Assembly: GCA_020073245.1 (NCBI GenBank)
Contig: JAIQFQ010000004.1
Location: 88,181-123,242 of the forward strand
Length of the DNA: 35,062 nucleotides
Origin: Terriglobia bacterium
GTDB lineage: Bacteria > Acidobacteriota > Thermoanaerobaculia > Thermoanaerobaculales > Thermoanaerobaculaceae
Direction of reading: 5' to 3'
In this document: positions 7,971 through 16,108 of the stretch, piece by piece
Layout of the letters: each line of letters opens with the position of its first letter
Position numbering within the stretch: position 1 is the first letter of the stretch
Notes under the pieces: model-generated
Seen by the model: the letters and a program-made list of their open reading frames with translations, nothing else
Database searches by the model: none
What the model was told of the DNA's origin: nothing
Program-made: the position numbers and the translations under genes

Positions 7971-9655
7971 GCCGATGTTCCGTTCGTCGGTTGAAGGCCC
8001 AACAGCGTCATGATGCGAGCGGCAATGCGCCCGAACGCAGGAGCCGCGACGTCGGCGGCCCAGTAGTTGCTGACCGGCTCGTCCACACAGACGACCATCA
8101 CTACACTGGGAGAGGGCATTGGCAGGAAGCCGGCGAACCATGCCACGTGGCGCCCTGCGCTGTAACCGCCGGAGTGCGCGCGCTGCGCCGTGCCCGTCTT
8201 GCCGGCGACACGATATCCGGCGACGTCGGCCGCCTTGCCGGTCCCCTCCTCCACGACGGCCTCGAGCATCGTCGCCAGCCGAACGGCCACATCGGCTGGG
8301 AGAACGCGCGTTCCCGTCTGGGGCTTGTATGGAGCGACGGGCTTTCCCGACCGGTCGTGGGTCTCCAGGACGAGGCGAGGATGAACGATCAGCCCGCCGT
8401 TGGCGATGGCCGCGTACGCCTGGGCAAGCTGCAATGGAGTGGTGCTGATCTCCTGGCCGATGGCCAGCCCTGCACGCGAGAGTGCGGACCAGGACTGCGG
8501 GCCGCGGTAGATTCCACGCGTCTCCGCCGGAAGCTCCACGCGCGTCGGCTGGCCGAACCCCATCCGGCGGATGGTTTCGTCGAGTTGGTTCGTCCCGAGG
8601 CGTAGGGCGATCCGGATCGCTCCGGTGTTCGACGACTTTGCCAGCACCTCCCGGACGGAGAGGAACCCGTAGCTTGCATGGTCGTGGATGAACACGTTGG
8701 CGATCTGGACGCCCCCCCCCGAACAATCCACCATCTCGGAGGCATCGAGCACGCCAGAGCTCATCGCCGCGGCCACGATGATCGGCTTGAACGTGGACCC
8801 TGGTTCGAGCGCGTCCTCGGCGGCTCGGTTGCGCCGGTCCTCGGACGAGGACTGGCCCAGGTGGCCGGGGTCGTACGAAGGCAGCGATCCGACAGCGAGG
8901 AGCTCACCATCGTTGGGGTTCATGACTACCGCAGACGCACCCTTGGCCCCGGTGTCTGCAATCGTTCGGGCGAGCTCCTGCTCAACCACTTGCTGGATCC
9001 TGCAGTCGAGGCTTAGCACCAGCGACTGACCAGGCCGGCCCTCGGTCTCGAGGCGCAGATCGAGGAACGTGGGGGACGTCTTGCCGTCACGCAGGACCCG
9101 GTAGACGCTCGGCAACCCTCGCAGAGTGCGGTCGTAGAAGGCCTCAAGACCCGCTTGTCCGTCCCCGTCGACGTTGACGTACCCGACAACCGGCCCCGCG
9201 AGGGAACCGTGCGGATAGATCCTGCGCTCGGTTCGGAGCGTTCCAACACCGCGCTGCCGCAGCTTGTCGACGGCGTCTGCAATCTGCGGGTCGAGACCCT
9301 TTGCGAGGTAGAAGAAACCATCATGAGTGCGAAGCTGGGCCAGGATGACCGGCGCGGTTTGCTCGATGAGCGGTGCGAGTCGGGCCGCCACGGCGGACCA
9401 GGCGTCGCGCGGGATCTGGCGAGGATTGGCGTACACCGTGACTCGCTCGAGGCTACCGGCGAGTACTCGGCCGTCCCGGCTGACGATCTCACCGCGAGGT
9501 TCCTCCACCTCGAGGGTGTGCTCGCACTGACGGACGGATTCGGATTCCCACGCGCGGTGGTCGATCACCTGAACCTGAACGAGTCGCAGCACAACGACGC
9601 ACCCCCAGGCAACCACTGCCCGCGTGATCCAGCGGAGCCGTGCCGCGTTCACCAT
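7967..9655 (-). CDS. ftsI: Septal peptidoglycan transpeptidase FtsI (class B penicillin-binding protein)
   Basis: FtsI cross-links septal peptidoglycan in the periplasm and is anchored by one N-terminal helix (about residues 11-30). The 562 residues contain an N-terminal dimerisation/pedestal region with EPRGEIVSRDG near 52-62. The three transpeptidase motifs follow: S287-T-F-K290, S341-S-N343 and K486-T-G-T489. No PASTA repeats are present. The start overlaps the ftsL-like stop by one base and the gene is followed directly by murE, the standard dcw order. A run of eight C on the plus strand (8712-8719) encodes consecutive glycines around residue 313. Confidence 0.95.
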   Translation of the reverse strand: MVNAARLRWITRAVVAWGCVVVLRLVQVQVIDHRAWESESVRQCEHTLEVEEPRGEIVSRDGRVLAGSLERVTVYANPRQIPRDAWSAVAARLAPLIEQTAPVILAQLRTHDGFFYLAKGLDPQIADAVDKLRQRGVGTLRTERRIYPHGSLAGPVVGYVNVDGDGQAGLEAFYDRTLRGLPSVYRVLRDGKTSPTFLDLRLETEGRPGQSLVLSLDCRIQQVVEQELARTIADTGAKGASAVVMNPNDGELLAVGSLPSYDPGHLGQSSSEDRRNRAAEDALEPGSTFKPIIVAAAMSSGVLDASEMVDCSGGGVQIANVFIHDHASYGFLSVREVLAKSSNTGAIRIALRLGTNQLDETIRRMGFGQPTRVELPAETRGIYRGPQSWSALSRAGLAIGQEISTTPLQLAQAYAAIANGGLIVHPRLVLETHDRSGKPVAPYKPQTGTRVLPADVAVRLATMLEAVVEEGTGKAADVAGYRVAGKTGTAQRAHSGGYSAGRHVAWFAGFLPMPSPSVVMVVCVDEPVSNYWAADVAAPAFGRIAARIMTLLGLQPTNGTSA

Positions 9656-10056
9656 CAGTGGCCTCTCCGCGGGAGCCGCACGCGTGGAGGTTGCGGGGTT
9701 GGCCTTGCAGCGGGGAGCACGAGGTCGCCAGCTGGCGTGAGAAAAGTCACTTTGCTCGGTTCAAGCAGCACCAGGCCGAGCGCCTCGAGATCGGCAGCCA
9801 GAGCCGTCGGGGAGGCAAGACTCTCGCGCTCCAGGAGGAGGTGACGTTGCTCCCGCTCAAGCTGATCAGCAACGTGCGAGAGTTGTGCGATCTCATAGCG
9901 CATGCGCAGGGTCGACTGGCGGGGCGCGATGAACGCCGTCATGAGGACGCTCACAACGACCGCGCCCGCAAAGCAGAACACGAGCCACCTCTGCCACCGT
10001 CTGTCGAGCTGACGCCGAAGCCAGCTGTTGGCGGGGCGATAGCCACCGACCTTCAT
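9655..10056 (-). CDS. ftsL: FtsL-like cell division protein
   Basis: This 133-residue bitopic protein has a basic cytoplasmic N-terminus, one hydrophobic helix at about 24-43, and then a charged coiled-coil-like stretch at about 50-80 with repeated Glu/Leu/Arg. A short Pro-rich tail ends it. FtsL proteins diverge greatly in sequence, so the call rests on size, topology and exact position between rsmH and ftsI. By family knowledge FtsL works with FtsB and FtsQ to activate FtsWI in the periplasm at the septum. The start overlaps rsmH by ATGA and the stop overlaps ftsI by one base. Confidence 0.82.
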   Translation of the reverse strand: MKVGGYRPANSWLRRQLDRRWQRWLVFCFAGAVVVSVLMTAFIAPRQSTLRMRYEIAQLSHVADQLEREQRHLLLERESLASPTALAADLEALGLVLLEPSKVTFLTPAGDLVLPAARPTPQPPRVRLPRRGH

Positions 10057-10982
10057 TCAACCCTCCGGGCGACGCGGAGCTTTGCCGAGCGCGCGCGAGG
10101 GTTGTCTGCGACCTCGGCCTCGTCGGGTGTCGCCGGACGAGGTGTGAGGATCTCGAGCAGGCGTTCGGGTTGGCAGGAGCAGGCAAAGCTGCCCGGCGGG
10201 CACACGCATCTTCCGGAGAGGTGGCGCAGGGCGCGCTTGACGAGCCGGTCCTCGAGAGAATGGAAGGCGATCACCGCGAGTCGGCCACCCGGTCGGAGTA
10301 GACGTGCCGCCTGCTCGATGGCGGGCGGGATGCCTTCCAGCTCGCGGTTTGTCGCGATGCGGAGCGCTTGAAACGTGCGCGTCGCGGGGTCGATCCGCCC
10401 GCGCGCCGGTCCCAGAGCGGACAGCACGACTTGCCGGAGCTCTCCCGTTGTACGGATCGCCTGCTTCATGCGAGCGCGGACGATCGCTCGCGCCACCCGC
10501 TTGGCACGGGGCTCTTCACCAAAGTCGCGCAGAACCCGCACGAGATCCTCCTCCCCGATGTCGGCCAGGATCTCCGCAGCGGTCGTCCCGCCAGGGCCGA
10601 AACGCATGTCGAGGGGCGCGTCGTGGCGGAAGGAAAAGCCCCGACCCGGGGTATCCAGCTGCAGCGATGAAACACCTAGGTCGAACAGAACGCCGTCGAC
10701 GGCTCCAAATCCATGCGCCTGGGCGACCTCGGCTATCCTCCAGTACGACGCATTTACGAGAGTGACCCGAGTTCCAAACGCCGCGAGTCGTTGCTGCGCG
10801 ATGGCGAGCGCCTCTGGGTCGACATCCATTCCGAGGATGTGAAGCGAACGGCAGAGGGCGAGCAACGCGCGTGCGTGACCACCGAGGCCGACGGTGGCAT
10901 CCACGATCGAGCCGCCTGCTGGAGGCGTCAGTGCCTCGAGAACCTGCGCGCACAGGACAGGTTTGTGTTCGAGCGGACACAT
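10053..10982 (-). CDS. rsmH: 16S rRNA (cytosine-1402-N4) methyltransferase RsmH (MraW)
   Basis: RsmH uses S-adenosylmethionine to methylate C1402 in the ribosomal P site. The 309-residue sequence starts with MCPLEHKPVL and contains the SAM-binding motif VDATVGLGGH (about 27-36), the family block FDLGVSSLQLD followed by RGFSF and a D-A-P-L-D-M-R stretch, and FHSLEDRLVK near the C-terminus. The ATG at 10982 lies 6 bases after the mraZ stop. An alternative ATG further upstream is in a different frame and is discarded. This is the usual second gene of dcw operons. Confidence 0.96.
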   Translation of the reverse strand: MCPLEHKPVLCAQVLEALTPPAGGSIVDATVGLGGHARALLALCRSLHILGMDVDPEALAIAQQRLAAFGTRVTLVNASYWRIAEVAQAHGFGAVDGVLFDLGVSSLQLDTPGRGFSFRHDAPLDMRFGPGGTTAAEILADIGEEDLVRVLRDFGEEPRAKRVARAIVRARMKQAIRTTGELRQVVLSALGPARGRIDPATRTFQALRIATNRELEGIPPAIEQAARLLRPGGRLAVIAFHSLEDRLVKRALRHLSGRCVCPPGSFACSCQPERLLEILTPRPATPDEAEVADNPRARSAKLRVARRVE

Positions 10983-10988
10983 CGCGCA

Positions 10989-11429
10989 TCACTGCTCCAA
11001 CGCTGCGAGTGCGGCGAGCTCCTCATTGGTGAACGAGGTCAGGAGTTCGGCCTGCGCCCGGTCGCGGGCCACCACGGCAAGAAACCTCCCGCGCCCTGAA
11101 ACGACGACCTCCCCGTTACCTCCAAGAACGTCCCGCAGCAAAGAGGGGACCAGCACCCGCCCCTGGGTGTCCACCTCGTCCTCCTGACCGTAGTTGGCGT
11201 GCTCGAGCAAGCGCTGCACCAGCGGTTCCATGGAGGGACGCGCGAGAAATCGCCTTTCGAGCTCCTCCCACACCGAGAGGGGGTAGACCCGAAGCTCGAG
11301 GGGGCTCAAAGAGGTCACGAACACTCGCGAGCCGAACCACTCCTCGAGTTGACCCTTGAGACGCGCGGGGAGTTTCAGACGACCCTTGTCGTCGACAGTG
11401 GCCTGGTAGCTCCCCCGAAAAGTCTCCAT
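10989..11429 (-). CDS. mraZ: Transcriptional regulator MraZ
   Basis: MraZ is a DNA-binding protein of the SpoVT/AbrB fold that forms ring oligomers and controls its own dcw operon. The 146-residue sequence shows the two repeated half-domains of the family: DDKGRLKLPARLK near 13-25 and DTQGRVLVPSLLR near 88-100. The ATG at 11429 has a clear GGAGG ribosome site 5 bases upstream (11435-11439). The predicted operator repeats and promoter sit directly upstream, which fits autoregulation. Confidence 0.95.
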   Translation of the reverse strand: METFRGSYQATVDDKGRLKLPARLKGQLEEWFGSRVFVTSLSPLELRVYPLSVWEELERRFLARPSMEPLVQRLLEHANYGQEDEVDTQGRVLVPSLLRDVLGGNGEVVVSGRGRFLAVVARDRAQAELLTSFTNEELAALAALEQ

Positions 11430-11465
11430 GCTAACCTCCAGGAACCCACAGACGCGGGGCGTGGG

Positions 11466-11499
11466 CCACGGTGGTCCACTTCACTCCACTTTTGTCCAC
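11466..11499 (-). promoter_or_regulatory. MraZ operator: four GTGG boxes at 10-bp spacing
   Basis: On the minus strand the sequence GTGG occurs four times at exact 10-base intervals (plus-strand CCAC at 11466-11469, 11476-11479, 11486-11489 and 11496-11499). Three of the boxes are GTGGA. MraZ proteins are known to bind direct repeats of this type with one-helical-turn spacing upstream of mraZ. The array starts just after the predicted -10 element, so bound MraZ would cover the transcription start. Confidence 0.88.
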
Positions 11500-11503
11500 C
11501 GCC

Positions 11504-11532
11504 ATCATGAGGTCGTAAACACGCGCTGTCAA
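11504..11532 (-). promoter_or_regulatory. dcw operon promoter (Pmra), sigma-70 type
   Basis: On the minus strand a perfect -35 element TTGACA (plus-strand 11527-11532) is followed by a 17-base spacer and the -10 element CATGAT (11504-11509), which matches four of six consensus bases. Transcription would start near 11497, inside the MraZ boxes and about 70 bases before the mraZ ATG. It is the only convincing promoter seen for the overlapping genes mraZ to murC. Confidence 0.78.
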
Positions 11533-11610
11533 GATGCTCGTCTCGACTCAGCACGTTCCGACCTGACTCGGAGGGCCTGTGAATGTCTCCTGGGAAAACG
11601 CCGCGTGTCG

Positions 11611-12567
11611 CTACCTTGACCCGGTCATGAGCTCGGGGTGGATTTCGACCACGTAGCGTTTCTTGACCTCAGAAACCACGTTGGTAAATTTCGCTTGAGA
11701 ACGTTCTTCAAACTCGCGTTCGCGCAGCGCTTCTTCCACGTCGCCAAACGGCTTGAGAGTTGGTGGGATGCGCTCGACCAGGCGGACAACATGCACTCCA
11801 GCCGAACTCATGAACGGGTCGGAAACCCCGCCGGGTTTGAGCTTCGCTACTGCATCGCGGACTTCGGCGCGCATGTCGGTCGTGAGCACGGTTCCGAGGT
11901 CGCCACCCGTTGCACGTCCGGTATCGACCTCCTGTTGCACCAGAGTCTTGAACTCGCCACCTGACCGCACTGCGGCGACCAGACGCCGTGCAGCGGCAAG
12001 CTCGGCCTGTTCGTCGCCTTTCTCCGGCCCAACCGAGTAAACGATGTGCTCCAGATGCACCCGCTCGCCGATGGTGAACTGTTCTTTCTCGCGCTCGAAC
12101 CGCTGTCGGAGTTCTTCCTCAGTAATCGGAAGGTCACCCACCTCCCGGTGAAGCAACCGATTGACAAGGATGCTGTCGTGCACCCGGGCCCTCAATGCCT
12201 CAACAGTCATGCCCATGTTGCGCAGCTGGGCCTCGAACGCTGCGTCGTCGGGGGTGTGGTTCTGCTCCCTGATGGTGCGGATGGCGGAATTCAGCTCGTC
12301 GCTGGAAACCTCCAGCTTGAGCTCCTCCGCGCGTTCGAGCATGCACATCTCGTCCGCGGCGTGCTGGATGAGTTCGGTGTACTGTTCCGGCGTCAACGTT
12401 CTTCCGGTCTCCGCGGCTTGCTCGTTGGCTCGCTCCCGGATATCTGCGGTCGTAAGGATGCGATCGTTCACGCGAACGACGATGCCTTCGACGAGACGGC
12501 GTTCACCGGCTCTCGCTCCGAGGGAAGCAAGAAGAACCGCCAGGACCAGAACGGGGATTCTTTTCAT
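11611..12567 (-). CDS. SurA-like periplasmic peptidyl-prolyl cis-trans isomerase/chaperone
   Basis: The 318-residue exported protein has a Sec signal peptide (basic MKR start, hydrophobic 4-18, cleavage after GARA). An N-terminal SurA-like chaperone region follows (about 22-165: VVRVNDRILTTADI, then helices rich in Glu/Arg). One parvulin (rotamase) domain spans about 168-268, with LEHIVYS, GGDLG and the S-S-A-G-V-H-V-V-R-L end. Classical SurA has two parvulin domains, so this is a one-domain relative. The ATG at 12567 overlaps the upstream stop as ATGA and is preferred over one nine codons earlier. It probably folds outer-membrane proteins, consistent with lptD nearby. Confidence 0.85.
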   Translation of the reverse strand: MKRIPVLVLAVLLASLGARAGERRLVEGIVVRVNDRILTTADIRERANEQAAETGRTLTPEQYTELIQHAADEMCMLERAEELKLEVSSDELNSAIRTIREQNHTPDDAAFEAQLRNMGMTVEALRARVHDSILVNRLLHREVGDLPITEEELRQRFEREKEQFTIGERVHLEHIVYSVGPEKGDEQAELAAARRLVAAVRSGGEFKTLVQQEVDTGRATGGDLGTVLTTDMRAEVRDAVAKLKPGGVSDPFMSSAGVHVVRLVERIPPTLKPFGDVEEALREREFEERSQAKFTNVVSEVKKRYVVEIHPELMTGSR

Positions 12568-13421
12568 CGTGTCACCTCGAAAGGGTCGCGGCATGGGAAG
12601 CTCGCACCCTTACACTCCACCCGGACCCCCACCTTGGCGGCGAGAGCGCGGAGACAACTACGTTGAGCGGATTCCGCCGCTTCGGCGGTCAACTGAGCCC
12701 GCGCACGGTCACGGGACGAAGCGTCGGGGCCCTCTCCGGGGCCGCGTCGTTCGACAACTTGAAACACGTGCCAACCCGCGTTGCTCGGCACCGGCTCGCT
12801 CACCTCGCTGGGGGCAAGACCGAAAACGGCAGCCTCGAACTCCGGGGGGAGCTGGCCGCGCTCGACCCAGCCGAGCATCCCTCCGTCGGTCGCATTCGGG
12901 GCGCGTGAGAGCCCCCGTGAGAGCCTCACGAAGTCCTCACCGGCGCGCGCGCGGTCGCGCGCACTCCGGGCGGTTGTCTGGTCTGGAAGGACGAGCTGCC
13001 GAAGCTTGATGCGCTCCCCGCTACTCGCGAGTTCCGGGTGTGCGGCGAGGTATGCGTCTACCAGTGAGCCCGACGGTTGGGGCAACGGCGGGCAAAGCGC
13101 GCTCGCCAGCTCGCGGACGTGGGCGCTGCGGGCGGTCGGCGTCAGGTCGTGATCCCCCGGAGACGGCGCGGCCGCGAGTACCACCTCTTCGTCGAGGAGC
13201 CTCTCGAAGAGCGCTCCGGCGAGCTCGGGCGAGACGTCGGAGATGGATCGTCCCGTCTGGGAGGTGACGAACGCCGAGAGGTTCTCGACCGTCACCTTGC
13301 GGTCGCCCACGAGCGCAAGCCGTCCCGACGACCCGCGGCAGCCGAAAGCGGCCAGGAGCGACAGTAGAATGAGGCAGCGACGTTCGGAACCGCCCACGAG
13401 CCGGAGTCTAACACGCAGCAT
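12564..13421 (-). CDS. PpiC-type (parvulin) peptidyl-prolyl isomerase, probable lipoprotein
   Basis: The 285-residue protein has a basic N-terminus, a hydrophobic segment and a loose lipobox ending at Cys28 (L-A-A-F-G-C), so it is probably a membrane-anchored periplasmic lipoprotein. A parvulin domain occupies about 137-230 (IKLRQLVLP, D-G-G-M-L-G-W-V-E-R-G-Q-L-P, S-N-A-G-W-H-V-F-Q-V-V-E). The gene overlaps the surA-like gene by 4 bases, so the two isomerases are co-translated and likely act on the same clients. No good ribosome site is seen before the ATG, and a GTG eight codons later is an alternative start. Confidence 0.8.
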   Translation of the reverse strand: MLRVRLRLVGGSERRCLILLSLLAAFGCRGSSGRLALVGDRKVTVENLSAFVTSQTGRSISDVSPELAGALFERLLDEEVVLAAAPSPGDHDLTPTARSAHVRELASALCPPLPQPSGSLVDAYLAAHPELASSGERIKLRQLVLPDQTTARSARDRARAGEDFVRLSRGLSRAPNATDGGMLGWVERGQLPPEFEAAVFGLAPSEVSEPVPSNAGWHVFQVVERRGPGEGPDASSRDRARAQLTAEAAESAQRSCLRALAAKVGVRVECKGASFPCRDPFEVTR

Positions 13422-13493
13422 CTCTGGTACATGGGATCCGCCTGAGGTGATCCGACAGTCGACGCCGGACGCCCGGGAGATCGCCCGCCACCG

Positions 13494-14558
13494 TCATGGG
13501 AGTGCGTGCGGCGGGTTGAGGTAATGAGCCAGGAACGCGTAGATTTCGCGGCGAGCCTGGTGCGCGAGCGCGGTGTCCATGCGATCGAAGCTGTGGCCAC
13601 CGGCGGCGTCCTGGTAGACCTTGTACTCGAACTTCTTGCCCGCGGCCTTCAGCGCCTGGATAAGATGCTCGACCTCGATGACGTTGACGTCCTCATCGTT
13701 CGTGTTGGTGTGGATGAGAAGGGGGACCGCCAGCTTGTCGACGCTCCAGACGGGGGAGCGCCGCTTGTACTCGGCAATGTCCTCATTGACCGTCTTGCCG
13801 ATGTGATACTTGGCAGAGAACTCGTTCTCGTAGCTCGTCCCCTGATACCCCATGCGCTGGACGAGATCCGACACCGGCACGCCGGCAAAGACGCAGGCGT
13901 AGTCCTTCGGATGTGCGAAGGTCTCCATCAGAACGATGAGCCCGCCGTGGCTCCAGCCGATGAGGCCGATGCGTCGGGGGTCCACGAAGTCGAAGTTGTC
14001 GGCGGCCCAGTCTCGGCTTGCATGAATGTCATCCACCTCACGGCCGCCATAGTCGATGAGCTCGAAGAACTCGCGGCCATAGCCGGTCGAGCCGCGGAAG
14101 TCCGGGGCGACGACGACATAGCCTTGAGCCACAAGCTCGCGAATGATGTGCGCGTGGTAGGTCGTGAAGTCGGCGTGGACGCCGCCGTGAGGCAGGATGA
14201 GCATCGGTAGCTTCTCGCCCGGTTTCCGGTCCTTCGGCACGAACGTGTAGGTGTAGAACTTGACGGGGTTGCCGGCGCCCAATCCGGTGGGGTTGGGCTG
14301 GTTCGCTGGTGGTGTGCTTGCGATGCGCCACTTCTCCACGACCGCCAGGTCACCAACGCGCTGAAACCAAGCCAAATCGTCGATGGCCTTGGCGAGCTCG
14401 TCGAGGCGCTGTTCGAGACCCTGTTGAGAGTCGCGAAGCTCCTGGAGCTGATTTGCGACCTGCTCCGGCGAGGGTGCTGACTGCGCCGCGGCAGAACCAG
14501 CGAGTCGAGGGAGGAGCGCCACGACGATCACCATGGAAGGAAAGTATCGTGCGAGCAC
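13494..14558 (-). CDS. Secreted alpha/beta hydrolase, prolyl oligopeptidase (S9)-like
   Basis: This 354-residue exported hydrolase starts at a GTG placed 5 bases after a strong AAGGAGG (14564-14570). An upstream ATG at 14648 in frame has no such site. A signal peptide covers about 1-26 (ending SAAAQ). A short coiled-coil-like stretch follows at 31-62. The catalytic domain has LPHGG (oxyanion region), the nucleophile elbow G201-W-S203-H-G205, an acidic residue around 288-290 (TNDED) and His322 in GGHS. This is the layout of S9C/dienelactone-type hydrolases. The substrate is unknown; a peptidase or an esterase is possible. It lacks the beta-propeller of full-length S9 enzymes. Confidence 0.82.
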   Translation of the reverse strand: MLARYFPSMVIVVALLPRLAGSAAAQSAPSPEQVANQLQELRDSQQGLEQRLDELAKAIDDLAWFQRVGDLAVVEKWRIASTPPANQPNPTGLGAGNPVKFYTYTFVPKDRKPGEKLPMLILPHGGVHADFTTYHAHIIRELVAQGYVVVAPDFRGSTGYGREFFELIDYGGREVDDIHASRDWAADNFDFVDPRRIGLIGWSHGGLIVLMETFAHPKDYACVFAGVPVSDLVQRMGYQGTSYENEFSAKYHIGKTVNEDIAEYKRRSPVWSVDKLAVPLLIHTNTNDEDVNVIEVEHLIQALKAAGKKFEYKVYQDAAGGHSFDRMDTALAHQARREIYAFLAHYLNPPHALP

Positions 14559-14673
14559 GTGTGCCTCCTTGACATCATGACTGTTGCCGTCAGTGTACGC
14601 CGCGGGCCCTGCGTGCGAGCCGCAGCGGAGGGCATCGCATCGGCTCAAACCCGCCCCCGTTCTCCCGCGGCGG

Positions 14674-15549
14674 TCAGCCCTCGGGTTGAGGGGCTCTCGG
14701 GGGTGACTGAGGCGGTGCCGGCAGCTTTGGACGTTGATCTGCCGGTATCGGGTTTCCGAAGAGTTTCGGGGCTTCGGAGGTCGGAACGATATGGAACTGG
14801 AGATGATCGACGCGGTTGTGAGTCTTCTCCTGCCCGACCTCGTCCAGTCCCATGACTCGCTGTTCCTGGTAGAACGTCACGTTCTTGATCTTGACCGGAT
14901 TTCGCCAGGTGAACCGCATTCCGTCGGCGGTCATGCCTTTGCCAAGGTCGGTGAACGGACTTTCGGCCCTTACCACCGCGAATGTGCTCCGGTCGAGCAG
15001 AACGGTCCAGATCGTCGAGATCTGCGGGGTGTCGAAGAACGTCCTCGGCACTTCAATCGTGAGCTGCCAGACCGGGTGCCCCTGCAGCTGTGCGGCCTTG
15101 ATCTTCTGGATGCTGACACCGTTCCAGGTCAGTGAGAACGGCAGGAGCATCGGGAACAAGGACGTCGCCAACGATCGTTGCACCCTGTAACTCGTGGCCA
15201 ACCGTGTATCCGGCTTCCGATTGATTAGGGCCCAACCCCCACTGCCGTCATCGCCAGCCACAACGTTCTTGTCGGGATACTCGAACCTTCCGGGGATGGG
15301 GCCGGGCGCAAGGAAGTAGCTGTTTCTCAGAGTGGTGGCGGTTCCGCCCTCCTGAGTCAACTCTTCGCTCTTGGATGCGATCGCCACGATGCCGAGGTTC
15401 TTGAATGCCTCGATACCACCGGCTGCATCGCAAGCCCGCGTCAGCGCCGTCTCCGGCGTCGGAAGCGCAGGCTCTTGCTGGGCTGCCGTCGTTCCTACTG
15501 CTAGAAGTCCGAGAGTAAGTCCAATGGAGGCTTCCAACACAAGGCGCAT
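14674..15549 (-). CDS. Exported protein of unknown function (LolA-like fold possible)
   Basis: The 291-residue protein begins MRLVLEASIGL and has a signal peptide ending near TTAAQ. The start at 15549 has a GAGGAG site 7 bases upstream; a longer frame from 15609 lacks one. The mature part is beta-strand-like with alternating hydrophobic residues (for example WQLTIEVPRTFF, WTVLLDRSTFAVVRAE, VKIKNVTFYQEQRVMG), which resembles outer-membrane lipoprotein-sorting-like domains. The resemblance is structural intuition only. A Pro-rich tail ends the protein. It stands between a hydrolase and tRNA-Pro, with no clear operon partner. Confidence 0.65.
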   Translation of the reverse strand: MRLVLEASIGLTLGLLAVGTTAAQQEPALPTPETALTRACDAAGGIEAFKNLGIVAIASKSEELTQEGGTATTLRNSYFLAPGPIPGRFEYPDKNVVAGDDGSGGWALINRKPDTRLATSYRVQRSLATSLFPMLLPFSLTWNGVSIQKIKAAQLQGHPVWQLTIEVPRTFFDTPQISTIWTVLLDRSTFAVVRAESPFTDLGKGMTADGMRFTWRNPVKIKNVTFYQEQRVMGLDEVGQEKTHNRVDHLQFHIVPTSEAPKLFGNPIPADQRPKLPAPPQSPPRAPQPEG

Positions 15550-15982
15550 TGCCAATCTCCTCTCTGCATCGCCAGGGCGCTCGCCCCCGATCGTAGCCAG
15601 TTGCCCCAACCTGCCTCATGGTGTGCCGTCTTGGCCTGCCAACGCGGCATCACGGTGCCTCCGGCGCTGCGTCACTTCACCGGCCACCCCCGGCTCCGAT
15701 TCGGCTACCGGCCAGACATCGCCTCGGTCCGGAGGGTGCTGTCGAAACCGACGAGTCGTGCAACCGCCACCCTACTGGGCGAGCACTCTACCCGGTTAGC
15801 GAGAAGCGTGCCAACCGATCTCTCAATCCCTGCGCGCAAAGGGCGGAAGATTTGGGACGCAGGAGTGCCTCCCAGAGCGGATAGAGCGCGAGGCGCAATT
15901 GACTTGCGCGGAGCGTGGGGGCACGGGGGGGTGTGAGGCGGGGAGAAGGGAGGGGGCCGGAGTGCCCCCCCGCAATAGATAG
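15550..15982. other. Intergenic region with G-rich tract
   Basis: No protein-coding gene is supported in these 433 bases. Open frames here either run into the tRNA or lack a ribosome site. The right part (15917-15960) is a G-rich tract on the plus strand with runs of 5, 7, 4, 3 and 5 G, and GGGGGCAC near 15917-15924 is complementary to GTGCCCCC near 15962-15969. The end near 15549 holds the ribosome site of the exported protein gene. Confidence 0.5.
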
Positions 15983-16059
<77 letters not shown>

Positions 16060-16108
16060 ACCTGGCGGAGGGAGAGCTTACACCACGAATGGAGCCCCCG
16101 CAACCCAT

